64,000 nt of DNA from an uncultured Salinimicrobium sp. (GTDB lineage: Bacteria; Bacteroidota; Bacteroidia; Flavobacteriales; Flavobacteriaceae), in contig CAMPKA010000002.1 of assembly GCA_946887075.1 (NCBI GenBank), positions 124,001 to 188,000 of the forward strand, given 5' to 3'. The notes under the pieces are model-generated. The model was not told where the DNA came from. It saw only the letters and a program-made list of their open reading frames with translations, and did no database searches. Positions 51,806 through 61,195 of the stretch are shown here, piece by piece. A program made the position numbers and the translations under genes. The first letter of the stretch is position 1. Each line of letters begins with the position of its first letter.

Positions 51806-53479
51806 ATGAATAGAATAATATTATTAGGTGTTGCGGTAATTACTTTGGCCTCATGTGAGCTGGACCCTCAACCAATACAGGACCAGAGTAGTGAGGATCT
51901 TTGGAGTCACGCCACCTATGGCGAAGGTATCCTCACTCGTGCCTATACGGGACTTGACAACTCCTATCCGATATTCATGGATACCTATACGGACAACGCA
52001 GTGCCCTCTGTGCCTGGCTTGAACAGCCTTGCCCTGGGGAACTGGACGGTGGAAAACAACCCGATCGGAAACTGGGAGGAAAGCTATAACAATATTAAGT
52101 ACCTCAATATATTCCTGGAGAACTCCAAGGATCTTATTTACCAGGTATCTGATCCGACCAGGGATTCCATTTTGAAGGTCCACAGGAGAGGGGAAGCCTT
52201 CTTCCTTCGTGCCTGGTACACCGCTCAGCTTCTTAAACATTATGCAGGTCCTGTTAATTCAGAGATACTGGGCATACCGGTTGTTACCGAAGCACTTGAC
52301 CTGGAGGACGATCTTGACCTCGCGCGGGATGATTATGAGGTGGTGGTCCAACAGATTGTTGAAGATTTGGATTCAGCAATTGTCCGGCTTCCTCTTAAGT
52401 ATGACAATGGTAGTGACCCCTTCAGCGGACTGGTCAATAGAGGTAGGGCCTCTGGTTTGGGTGCAATGGCCCTTAAGGCCAGGGTTTATCTGAATGCGGC
52501 AAGTCCAGCTTACGGACCCTCCACGCAGCAGTTATGGGCGCGGGCCGCTGAGGCTGCGGCTGAGGCCATCATCGCATCAGGAGGTCTGGATGACCTGGAG
52601 CCTTTCGGCAATTTCAACGATGCGACCAGTTTCGACAACATCTGGATTCAGCCGACTTATGTTTCGTCCAACCTGGAACGGAATTATTATCCCCCATCCC
52701 TGTTCGGAAATGGACTTATCAATCCCTCTCAGAACCTTGTGGATGCCTTTCCGGCAGAGGACGGATACCCGGTGCACTTGAGTGGTCAGTACTCAGAAGA
52801 TGCCCCGTATGACAGTCTCGATCCAAGGTTCGATCGGTTCATCTTTTTTAATGGGGATGAATATAACGGAACTATCATTGAGACTTTCGAAGGTGGAAGC
52901 GATGCGCCTGGTGGATTGAGCCAGCAAGGCACCCGTACGGGCTATTATCTGAAGAAATTGTTGAGCAAGGATGTAGAACTGACCCCCGGAGATATCACCT
53001 CGGATGTTAAATTCTATGTTTTCCTGGGAATGACAGAACTTTATCTGAATTTTGCCGAAGCGGCAAATGAAGCTTATGGTCCTATGGATGCATCCCTTGG
53101 ATTCTCTGCGCTGGACGCTATGATGGAGATTCGCGAAAGAGCAGGAATCGATTCCGATGAAAGTTTAGAGGGATATCAGGATGAATACCTGGTAAGCCAG
53201 GCCAATGAAGGGAAAGATGCCTTCAGAGCGCTTATCCATAACGAACGACGTATCGAACTGGCCTTTGAAGGATTCCGTTTCTGGGATATCAGGAGATGGG
53301 GATTGCCTTTGGATCATACGATCGAGGGAGTGAGGATCATCAGGAACAACGGAACCTTTTCCTACGAATATTTTCCGGTGGAAAGACATGTGTATGAGGA
53401 TTACATGAGGTATGTGCCTCTACCATATTCTCAGACCTTAATTATGGATAACTTAAAGCAGAATGACGGGTGGAATTAA
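51806..53479 (+). CDS. SusD-like surface glycan-binding lipoprotein 2
   Basis: A 557-residue SusD-type protein with signal and lipobox MNRIILLGVAVITLASCELD. Family features are GEAFFLRAWYTAQLLKHYAG, ALKARVYLNAASPAYGPS, MTELYLNFAEAANEAYGP, MMEIRERAGIDSDESLEGYQ, IHNERRIELAFEGFRFWDIR and the C-terminal VPLPYSQTLIMDNLKQNDGW. It pairs with the second SusC gene. The next gene overlaps or follows closely: its preferred ATG is 30 bases after this stop. Confidence 0.93.
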   Translation: MNRIILLGVAVITLASCELDPQPIQDQSSEDLWSHATYGEGILTRAYTGLDNSYPIFMDTYTDNAVPSVPGLNSLALGNWTVENNPIGNWEESYNNIKYLNIFLENSKDLIYQVSDPTRDSILKVHRRGEAFFLRAWYTAQLLKHYAGPVNSEILGIPVVTEALDLEDDLDLARDDYEVVVQQIVEDLDSAIVRLPLKYDNGSDPFSGLVNRGRASGLGAMALKARVYLNAASPAYGPSTQQLWARAAEAAAEAIIASGGLDDLEPFGNFNDATSFDNIWIQPTYVSSNLERNYYPPSLFGNGLINPSQNLVDAFPAEDGYPVHLSGQYSEDAPYDSLDPRFDRFIFFNGDEYNGTIIETFEGGSDAPGGLSQQGTRTGYYLKKLLSKDVELTPGDITSDVKFYVFLGMTELYLNFAEAANEAYGPMDASLGFSALDAMMEIRERAGIDSDESLEGYQDEYLVSQANEGKDAFRALIHNERRIELAFEGFRFWDIRRWGLPLDHTIEGVRIIRNNGTFSYEYFPVERHVYEDYMRYVPLPYSQTLIMDNLKQNDGWN

Positions 53480-53508
53480 TTTCAGTTCGAAATAAAAAAT
53501 TCAATACA

Positions 53509-54876
53509 ATGAGAAAAGTTTTATTATTTATGATCTTGGCAGTTTCCTTGACCGGATGCTATGAGGATTTCAGGGTTGATTATACCCATACCACCGTAGC
53601 CTTTGCCGCTGTAGAAGGAGGTTCAGACACTCCTGGGGTGCTGTGGCGAACTGTGGTAAAGGGTGAAGGGCTGGACCTGGATGTCGGGGTATATCTGGCA
53701 GGGGTGATAGAGAACGAGAAGCAGAGATGGGTAAGTTATACGATCGATCCTTCCTTGCTCCAGGGCACTCAGTATGAATTGTTGCCCGAGGATTACTATT
53801 CCCTTAGCAATTCAGAGGAATTTGTCATCCCGGCTGGTGAATTTGTAGGGAAGATCAATATTGAACTGGATTCGACCAAATTTATCGGGGATCCCCTGAC
53901 AACACAGCCACATTATGCCATTCCTTTCAGGTTGACGGAAACCTCTGAGGATTCTATCCTTTCCACTGCCGACACCAGAATCCTGGTTTTAAAGTATATG
54001 AACCAGTATGAAGGTGCCTACATTCAGGAGGGAACCTATAAAACCTACAGTGCTGAAGGAGAGGTGATCAACAGCGGGGAAATCGATAATGTGATCAATG
54101 CGACCACCACAGGTGTGGATACAGTTGCTACCGATGGGATGGTCTTTAAAGGACCGGACTACATGATGAAGTTGAATGTGCAGGATAATGGGGAAGTGAC
54201 CATGGAGTACTACCCTAATCCTAACCCGGATAATGCTCCGAAAAATATTGCAATGGCAGATCCCGATGTTTCCTTGTCGACCTCTTATGTTTCACCATGG
54301 GAATCTCTTGCTGCTATCAAAGACGGCTACGAGCCGACCAGCTCTACCGACAAAGGTCCCGGAGCCTACGGGAACTGGCCAAACCCGGAGACATGGAACT
54401 GGGTTCAGTATGACTTTGGACAGAATGTATACAATATCACGAAATCCGAGGTGTACTGGTGGACGGATAACGGTGGTATTCTGATCCCCTATGACGCTTA
54501 TCTCGAATACTGGGATATCGAGGCTCAACAATGGGTGAGGGTAGAAAGCACTGTTGGTGTGGAGGCAGACAAGTACAACGTCACCGACCTGTCCGTGGTC
54601 ACCAACAAGTTAAGGCTGCATTTCATCGCAACTGAGGCACAAGGTATTCTGGAGTGGAAAGTATGGGGAACTCCGGTTCCGACCGTACTGGAACAAGCAC
54701 CAGTTGAAAGTATTACAGCCCTTCCCAACGCAGATAATATCTACAATGACGAAGAGGACATGTACATCCTGAACTATAGGATCGATTATCAGAATGCGGA
54801 TTACTACACCATCGTTTCCACCACCCTCGACTGGAGAAACAGGATTCGGGATGGTGTTAACGAATGGAGGAGATAA
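53509..54876 (+). CDS. Surface lipoprotein, DUF1735-like with discoidin-like C-terminus
   Basis: A 455-residue lipoprotein in the position of SusE/SusF-type surface glycan-binding proteins. Signal and lipobox are MRKVLLFMILAVSLTGCYED. The first half (about 25-165) looks like a DUF1735/BT_3987-type N-terminal domain, with the motif LPEDYYSLSNSEEFVIPAGE to FVGKINIELDSTKF. The C-terminal half includes WNWVQYDFGQNVYNITKSEV, YDAYLEYWDIEAQQWVRVES and TNKLRLHFIATEAQGILEWK, the pattern of an F5/8 type C (discoidin) carbohydrate-binding module. ATG 53509 is used because it starts the signal peptide. A strong terminator follows. It likely helps hold substrate at the surface for the two SusCD pairs. Confidence 0.82.
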   Translation: MRKVLLFMILAVSLTGCYEDFRVDYTHTTVAFAAVEGGSDTPGVLWRTVVKGEGLDLDVGVYLAGVIENEKQRWVSYTIDPSLLQGTQYELLPEDYYSLSNSEEFVIPAGEFVGKINIELDSTKFIGDPLTTQPHYAIPFRLTETSEDSILSTADTRILVLKYMNQYEGAYIQEGTYKTYSAEGEVINSGEIDNVINATTTGVDTVATDGMVFKGPDYMMKLNVQDNGEVTMEYYPNPNPDNAPKNIAMADPDVSLSTSYVSPWESLAAIKDGYEPTSSTDKGPGAYGNWPNPETWNWVQYDFGQNVYNITKSEVYWWTDNGGILIPYDAYLEYWDIEAQQWVRVESTVGVEADKYNVTDLSVVTNKLRLHFIATEAQGILEWKVWGTPVPTVLEQAPVESITALPNADNIYNDEEDMYILNYRIDYQNADYYTIVSTTLDWRNRIRDGVNEWRR

Positions 54877-54941
54877 CTCCCCCAGTGGTTCCTTTCACGG
54901 TTGGCTCTTAAAGAGCATCCCTAACTCCTGAAGAACCGAAG

Positions 54942-54981
54942 ACTTCCTCAAGGCCCCTTGGCTTGGAGGAAGTTTTTTTTT
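54942..54981 (+). terminator. Strong terminator closing the SusC/SusD locus
   Basis: ACTTCCTC (54942-54949) pairs with GAGGAAGT (54966-54973) with extra partial pairing inside (AAGGCC against GGCTTG), followed by nine T (54973-54981). It lies 66 bases after the last gene. Confidence 0.85.
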
Positions 54982-55339
54982 GGGGAGTTTTGGCAATGAA
55001 TACGACAGGACATCCAGAGATTTAATTGTTAATCCGTAGTGATATGGGAGAGGAAATGTTTTCTGCTATAATTCTTAATTAATTCCCAATTTCAATTAAA
55101 CCTTTCCTGCTATCCGGGGTCTAAGAAATAAAACCAACCATGACCTCTAACTGTTCGATGTATTACCGGACTATCCTGGCCAGTAGACAGGTCCTCAGCA
55201 GATTTTCCTGTTGTTTTTCTCTTGTACGAGGGTTGGGAAAGCCGACACCGGATCCGAATCCTTCACCATCAAATAATGCGCTTATGACATTTTATCCAAA
55301 GTTGATTGTGCCGTCCAGACCACTCCAATTTCCTGCGCT
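54982..55339. other. Intergenic region before the beta-barrel protein gene
   Basis: About 360 AT-rich bases with no convincing gene; a 67-codon reading frame at 55140-55343 has no features of a real protein. It should hold the promoter of the next gene, but no full TAnnTTTG was found. TTAATTGTTAA (55022-55032) recurs exactly at 58168-58178, also upstream of a gene. Confidence 0.4.
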
Positions 55340-58072
55340 ATGAAGGGGTTCTTCACACTGGTTTTCCTACTAAGTCTATCTTTCTCCTATTCCCAGGAGA
55401 TTACCTTGAACGGAAAAATCATCGATCCGAGTGGGTCCCCGTTGGGTTCTGCGACTATTTACCTCGAGAAGGCCATCGACAGCAGCCTGGTCACCTATAC
55501 GATTTCCGATGAAGATGGAACCTTCGAGCTTTCCTTCCGGGAGGAGGTTGAGAAGGTCGATCTGTATGTTTCCTTTGCCGGATACAAAACCTATCATCGT
55601 ACCCTTGAACCTAAGGCGGAGATGAATCTCGAGCCGATAAGAATGGAAGTGCAGGATAATGAACTGGAGGAAGTGGTCATAACGGCCACCAGGGCTCCGG
55701 TGGTTCTGAAGAAAGATACCCTGGAATTCAATGCAGGATCCTTCGAAACGCGACCTGATGCCAATCTGGAGGAACTGATGAAAAAATTACCGGGAGTTGA
55801 GGTGGACAATGACGGGAATATCACCATTAATGGAAAGCCGGTATCCAGGATCCTGGTTAATGGGGAAGAATTCTTTGGAAATGATCCGCTAATCGCCACA
55901 AAGAACCTGCCCAGGGATATCATCGATAAAATACAGGTGGTCGATACCAAGACCGAAAACCAGGAATTTACAGGAGAGTCCGGGGACAGCAATAACAAAA
56001 CCGTGAATATCACGATTCAGAAGGATAAGAATAAGGGTTATTTTGCCCGGGCCACGGCTGGTGGGGGTACCGACCAGAGATATGAGTTAAGTGGAATTGG
56101 AAATTATTTTAAAGATGATCTCCGCCTTAGCGTGCTGGCCAGTTCCAATAACATCAATAGCTCCGGGTTCAGTTATGATGAGGTTTTCGGAATGATGGGA
56201 AGAAGCGTGGGAAGAAGTGTCTTTGGCGGTGGAGGCAGCGGGATCACCAAATCAGAAACGGCAGGACTGAATTTGGTCAATCAATGGGAAAAGGTTCTGG
56301 GGCTTCATGAGGCGGAATTCAGTGCGGACTATTTCTTCGGGAGGAACGACACCGAGAGAAGGACTGTGGTGGCACGGGAGAATATCCTGCCAGATTCGAG
56401 ATATTTCACCAATTCTGAGGAAGAAAGCGACCTGGTCAATGATAGCCATCGTGCCAACGCGGAAATCGAAGTAGAGATTGACACCCTTACCAGACTCGCA
56501 TTCGAAACTTCGTTCGATAAAAACATCGGGGATTCCCGAAGTTGGCGGTTTGAAGAATCCCTTGATGGGAACCGGAATCTGATCAACAGTTCGGAAACCA
56601 CCGAGTTCGAACAGTTGCAAAGCGAGAATTTCAATGGAGAAATCGATTTCACGAGACGTTTTGGCAACAGGGGGGCATATCTCAACCTGGAGTTTTCGGC
56701 GGATAAGCGCCAGCAGAATAATGACAACTTTTATTATTCCGAAATTCTTTTTGTTGAGGAGGGAGAAGAAACTGTCGAAATTCAGGATCAGTTTGTAGAT
56801 GAGGACGAAAATGGGACCTCCTATGCATTTAGCGGAAGCCAGCGCAGCGTGCTTGCGGATGATTTTTTCCTCCAGGTGGGATATCATATGAATTACGCCA
56901 ACTCGACCAACAAAAGGTATGTCTATGAAGCCGAAGAAGGTGGACAGGGGTACGATCAGCTGAATACCCTCCTCAGCAGCGACTTTGAAGTGATCAGCAG
57001 GAGGCATGTTCCCAATGTCGGTCTTGACTATGATGGGGAATTCTGGGAGGTAAATACTGAGGTCGGGCTGTTACTTACGGAGCTGGAAAACATGAATTTT
57101 CTAAAAGACGGGGCATTCGAAAACAACTACCAGAACCTCTTTGTTGATGTCGAGGTCGAATATGAAGTAGAGGGATCCAAGAGCTACTCCCTGCAGTATG
57201 AAACCGATGTTAATGTCCCTTCGGTAAGGGAGCTACAACCTGTTGTAGACCGTACCAACCCGCTTAATATAGTGGTTGGGAATCCGCAGCTTAAGCCCAC
57301 TTACCGGCAGAATATATCTCTGAACTACAGGAACTTCGATTTCAGAACCCGGAGTGGCGTGTTTGGCTGGATTGATTTGAATTTTGAAAATAACGCCGTG
57401 GTGTCTGTCACTACCGTGGATGAAAATCTCGTCAGAATGACCACCTTCACCAATGTAGACGGGGGTATGACCGCTTCCCTTGGAGGGTCCTATAGTAAGC
57501 AGTTTCCTGGTGACGGCGACCAATTTCGATATCGTGCGGGACTTCGAGGGAATTACAGGAAGGAGGTTGGATTTACAAATGGGGAAAAGTACAATTCCAA
57601 AACATATTCCCTGCGGCCCAGTGTGAGACTGTCCTATTCGGTCGATGAGCTGTTTGATATCGACCTGGATTACAGCCCGGACTATAACAGTACAACCTAT
57701 GACATAGAGAAAGACAGGAGTGAGAATTTCACCAATCACAGGGTCGGCCTCGAAGCCACGACCCGGTGGCCGGAGGATCTGATCTTCGGAAACGATATTT
57801 CATTCAATCATTTTGGCAACGTCGCGTCCGGGTTCGACAATAATGCTTTCTTCTGGAACATGAGTTTGGGTTACCAGTTTCTTAATGATGATGCCACCGT
57901 GAAATTGAAGGTCTACGATCTGCTAGATCAGAATGTCGATACCCGAAGGATCATCGGAAATGACTTCATCCAGGACACCAGTCAACTGATCCTCGAGCGA
58001 TATGCCATGCTGAGTTTTACTTATAAGATCAGTCAGTTCGGAGGGAGGAGGCCAAGGGGCTATAGTGATTAG
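55340..58072 (+). CDS. Outer-membrane beta-barrel protein, TonB-receptor-like (OMP_b-brl type)
   Basis: A 910-residue outer-membrane protein. Signal peptide MKGFFTLVFLLSLSFSYSQE precedes a carboxypeptidase-regulatory-like domain (about 20-105, GKIIDPSGSPLGSATIYLEK). A plug-like domain contains LEEVVITATRAPVVLKKDTL, LEELMKKLPGVEVDNDGNIT, ILVNGEEFFGNDPLIATKNL and DKIQVVDTKTENQEFTGESG. A large barrel follows, ending SFTYKISQFGGRRPRGYSD. This is the group often called outer membrane protein beta-barrel family, distinct from SusC; no SusD-like partner is present. A Gly-rich loop (GRSVGRSVFGGGGSG) near residue 295 is peculiar. The transported ligand is unknown, and a TonB-dependent role is not certain for this family. 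Confidence 0.85.
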   Translation: MKGFFTLVFLLSLSFSYSQEITLNGKIIDPSGSPLGSATIYLEKAIDSSLVTYTISDEDGTFELSFREEVEKVDLYVSFAGYKTYHRTLEPKAEMNLEPIRMEVQDNELEEVVITATRAPVVLKKDTLEFNAGSFETRPDANLEELMKKLPGVEVDNDGNITINGKPVSRILVNGEEFFGNDPLIATKNLPRDIIDKIQVVDTKTENQEFTGESGDSNNKTVNITIQKDKNKGYFARATAGGGTDQRYELSGIGNYFKDDLRLSVLASSNNINSSGFSYDEVFGMMGRSVGRSVFGGGGSGITKSETAGLNLVNQWEKVLGLHEAEFSADYFFGRNDTERRTVVARENILPDSRYFTNSEEESDLVNDSHRANAEIEVEIDTLTRLAFETSFDKNIGDSRSWRFEESLDGNRNLINSSETTEFEQLQSENFNGEIDFTRRFGNRGAYLNLEFSADKRQQNNDNFYYSEILFVEEGEETVEIQDQFVDEDENGTSYAFSGSQRSVLADDFFLQVGYHMNYANSTNKRYVYEAEEGGQGYDQLNTLLSSDFEVISRRHVPNVGLDYDGEFWEVNTEVGLLLTELENMNFLKDGAFENNYQNLFVDVEVEYEVEGSKSYSLQYETDVNVPSVRELQPVVDRTNPLNIVVGNPQLKPTYRQNISLNYRNFDFRTRSGVFGWIDLNFENNAVVSVTTVDENLVRMTTFTNVDGGMTASLGGSYSKQFPGDGDQFRYRAGLRGNYRKEVGFTNGEKYNSKTYSLRPSVRLSYSVDELFDIDLDYSPDYNSTTYDIEKDRSENFTNHRVGLEATTRWPEDLIFGNDISFNHFGNVASGFDNNAFFWNMSLGYQFLNDDATVKLKVYDLLDQNVDTRRIIGNDFIQDTSQLILERYAMLSFTYKISQFGGRRPRGYSD

Positions 58073-58331
58073 ACCAGCTTTGCCCTTCCTGGTCCTCCTC
58101 ATAATCAAGGCCTCTCCCTGTCTGGGAAGAACCCCCGGAATGTCAAAAAGTCGTTAATATTGTAGAATTAATTGTTAACATGCGAGGTGCTAAGTTTTTC
58201 GGAATGAGTAAGTTTATTATAGCCGGAAAACGGATCATTAAGGATGACAGGAACTTTGGTTGATCCGACAGGATCCGGTGGCAACAACTCCCTTTTACCG
58301 GGAGGGTTGCCGAACCACTAAAGTTTCGAAT
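58073..58331. other. Intergenic region before the paired DUF5695-like genes
   Basis: About 260 bases without a supported gene. TTAATTGTTAA at 58168-58178 is the same 11-mer as at 55022-55032; it also forms the right arm of a loose GTTAA...TTAAC symmetry (58153-58179). TAAGTTTT near 58191 is a weak -7 candidate. Confidence 0.35.
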
Positions 58332-61154
58332 ATGATAGCATCAGATGGAAATGTTTTCAGAAGGCTGATCTTTGGTCTTCTGATCTTCAAGGTAGGTTTT
58401 TCAGTGGCCCAGTCAGGCCAGCAGGTTTCTCCAGTTCGCGAGTTGAATAACGATCATTTCCTCGTTTCCTTTTCGCCACAGGGTATTTCAAGCCTCAGCA
58501 AAACCCAGGACATTCATCCCACAGATTATGTCCGTGAGGGAAAGGTGTTCGGAGAAATTATCCTTAGGTTCAGAGACCCTGACGGAAATCTGGACTCCCT
58601 GAGGATAGCAGATTCAGGATTTCTCACTTTTGCTGACCCTGCTGAAAAGGGTGAAATAGCCTATACCGCTCAAAGTAAATCAAAAGTACTCAGACTTGAT
58701 CAGACCTACAGTCTGGAAGATGAGGGTCTGGTCTGGGAGCTCGAAGTTCACAACCTGAGTGAAAAGCCCGTGACCATTGAAGATTTGGCCATTCCCATAC
58801 ATTATAACAATCAGGGGGGAGAAAATCCCCAGGAGATTTTTGAGCAAAGGGTGATCAAGCACCATTTCATCTCCGGGGACAATTCCTATCTTTTCTGGCA
58901 GAGACCCACCGGGCTCGGACCATATCTTACGATGGTTCCCCTTGAAGGTACTTCGCTGGAGTACTTTTCCACCTCGGCTCCCGGAACCCAAAGAAGGACC
59001 TTTCAGGCCTTTGTTCATTCTGCCTATACAGGGAAATCAGAAACCAGAGGGAACTGGAGGCAACCGCACACTTCCGTTACAATAGGAGGAGGGGAATCCA
59101 GAACTTACGGCTTTAAATTCAGGTGGGCGGACGACTATCAAATGTTTCGGGACATCCTCGTTGAGGAAGGACTGATCGATGTTCAAATCATGCCCGGAAT
59201 GACGGTACCAAACGATTTAGAAGCCACTATTGCGCTTAGGACCAGGCGGGATATCCAGGCGCTGAAACCTGAATTTCCAGCTGATACGCAAATTGAATAC
59301 GAGGGTAAGGGAAGGACCGGCGCGGAATTGTACCGCATCCGGTTTAGTAGGTTAGGGGAGAATAAAATCACCATTGCATATGGTGAGGATCTCCAGACCA
59401 TTCTTGAGTTCTTTGTAACAGAGCCTCTGGAGACGCTCTACAAAAAACGGGCTGCATTCCTGGTCAACACGCAGCAACACAGGGATAGTACAAAATGGTA
59501 TGATGGGTTATTCGGGATGTGGGACATGAAAAACCAGGAGCTCAGGGGACCGGATGATCCGGACGGCTTCGATAAGAGCAGGTTGATCTATGTTTTGGCT
59601 TCAGATGATCCAATTTTGGGAAAGGCTCCCTATGTCGCAGCTAAAAACGTCTTTTATCCCAACCAGAAGGAAATAGAAGCCCTGGAATATCACATTGAGA
59701 ATTTTGTATGGGGTGGGCTACAACGGACTGACCAGGAAACTCCTTACCCCTACGGGGTGTATGGCACCCCCGACTGGAAGGTGAACCGGAATCAGGAAAA
59801 GCGAAGTAAAAATCTGGAGGATCCGAACCGGGATAAAATGCATATCTGGCGTTCCTATGATTATCCCCACGTCATGATGTTATACTATCACATGTATGAA
59901 ATCGCCAAGATGTATCCCGAGATGACCAGTTATCTGGATAAGGAGGGATATCTGGAACGGGCGACCGAGACGGCCAAGGCATACTTCAAATATCCCTACG
60001 AGATCCTTCCGTGGTACGAGACGTATAAATGGGGCTGTTACAATGAATTGCTCATCGTCAATATTATAGAAGAACTCGAGAAGACCGGGCAGCAGGAAGA
60101 TGCGGACTGGCTTCGCGCAGAATGGGAGAAAAAAGTAAAATATTTCCTGTATGATGATCCTTATCCCTTCCGTTCTGAATATGCAGTGGATGCGACAGCC
60201 TACGAATCTGCCCATGCGTTGGCAAAGTATGCGGTCCATAACCAGATGCAGCCCGATGAGAATCTCTGGTATGACAAGAACCTGGACAAATGGTATTCTC
60301 ATCCCGAAATCAAACCTGGAGATGGGGCTGACTTCATGGAGAGACAGCTTCAGGCAAATATCGCCAGCCGTGGCTGGATCGAGCCGGCCTATTATTACCT
60401 CGGAAGTGATTTCAGGGGCAGAAGCGACAGTTATACCCTGAGCTACATGTCACAGATGGGTGGATGGGCCATTCTGGATTATGCCCTGCATTACAGCCAG
60501 GAACCGGCGGATTATATCCGGCTTGGTTTTGCTTCCTATCTCAGCTCTTTTGCCCTTATCAATTCAGGAACTCCTGAGAGCAATTACGGGTTTTGGTATC
60601 CGGGCAAGGCCAACGATGGAGCGACGGGCTGGGCTTTTGAACCGCAGAAGTTTGCCACTCCCTGGATCGGAAAGCCCCAGGGCAGGGGTCCCTGGTATTA
60701 TGACGGCGAAATAGACCTCGGGTTCGGGGGGGCCACCAGGATGGCAGCCACTGTAGTCACCGAAGATCCCATCTTTGGTCTGGTCGCCTATGGCGGAGAC
60801 CTCCTTCACCAGGATAACCAGCTTCAAGTTGTTCCGAAGGACGGACTGCGCCGAAGGATTTATTACAGGACCGAAGATGCTCAGATCGATCTGGAACTGC
60901 ATCGGGATGGTTTCGAGCGTGGAAAATACGTCAGCATAGATCCCGGGGGAGCTGTCATCAGCTTCTCCATTGAGAACCGCACCGGAGATGATCACCTTAC
61001 ATATTTGTCGGTCAAAGGCCTCGAGGGCGTCTATGAGGTTCACAATGATGGAAGCAAGGTTGGTGAGGTGGATCTCGATTCCGAATCGATCGGAAGGATC
61101 GACCTTGCTGTAAATGGACCGGGCTCCACGGCTGTTGTTCTCATGAGGAAATAA
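58332..61154 (+). CDS. Secreted DUF5695-like protein, copy 1 (possible helical-barrel glycosidase)
   Basis: A 940-residue exported protein. ATG 58332 gives a signal peptide (VFRRLIFGLLIFKVGFSVAQ); the TTG start at 58260 is less likely. The N-terminal third (about 35-330) is beta-rich. The middle (about 370-760) is helical and rich in aromatic and acidic residues: QQHRDSTKWYDGLFGMWDMK, IENFVWGGLQRTDQETPYPY, MHIWRSYDYPHVMMLYYHMY, YEILPWYETYKWGCYNELL, then SYLSSFALINSGTPESNYGF. I recognise the DUF5695 pattern but not a proven activity. The helical core looks like an (alpha/alpha)6 toroid used by many glycosidases and lyases. A close paralog follows after 41 bases. Its place after SusCD genes suggests carbohydrate degradation. 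Confidence 0.65.
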   Translation: MIASDGNVFRRLIFGLLIFKVGFSVAQSGQQVSPVRELNNDHFLVSFSPQGISSLSKTQDIHPTDYVREGKVFGEIILRFRDPDGNLDSLRIADSGFLTFADPAEKGEIAYTAQSKSKVLRLDQTYSLEDEGLVWELEVHNLSEKPVTIEDLAIPIHYNNQGGENPQEIFEQRVIKHHFISGDNSYLFWQRPTGLGPYLTMVPLEGTSLEYFSTSAPGTQRRTFQAFVHSAYTGKSETRGNWRQPHTSVTIGGGESRTYGFKFRWADDYQMFRDILVEEGLIDVQIMPGMTVPNDLEATIALRTRRDIQALKPEFPADTQIEYEGKGRTGAELYRIRFSRLGENKITIAYGEDLQTILEFFVTEPLETLYKKRAAFLVNTQQHRDSTKWYDGLFGMWDMKNQELRGPDDPDGFDKSRLIYVLASDDPILGKAPYVAAKNVFYPNQKEIEALEYHIENFVWGGLQRTDQETPYPYGVYGTPDWKVNRNQEKRSKNLEDPNRDKMHIWRSYDYPHVMMLYYHMYEIAKMYPEMTSYLDKEGYLERATETAKAYFKYPYEILPWYETYKWGCYNELLIVNIIEELEKTGQQEDADWLRAEWEKKVKYFLYDDPYPFRSEYAVDATAYESAHALAKYAVHNQMQPDENLWYDKNLDKWYSHPEIKPGDGADFMERQLQANIASRGWIEPAYYYLGSDFRGRSDSYTLSYMSQMGGWAILDYALHYSQEPADYIRLGFASYLSSFALINSGTPESNYGFWYPGKANDGATGWAFEPQKFATPWIGKPQGRGPWYYDGEIDLGFGGATRMAATVVTEDPIFGLVAYGGDLLHQDNQLQVVPKDGLRRRIYYRTEDAQIDLELHRDGFERGKYVSIDPGGAVISFSIENRTGDDHLTYLSVKGLEGVYEVHNDGSKVGEVDLDSESIGRIDLAVNGPGSTAVVLMRK

Positions 61155-61195
61155 ACTCCCAGTGGAAACTCGGTAAGGAAAGAAAACAAAACAGG

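Noticed and set aside
55140..55343. 67-codon frame just before the beta-barrel gene
   Set aside because: No features of a folded or exported protein and it ends in the start of the real gene; a leader peptide was considered but nothing points to one.
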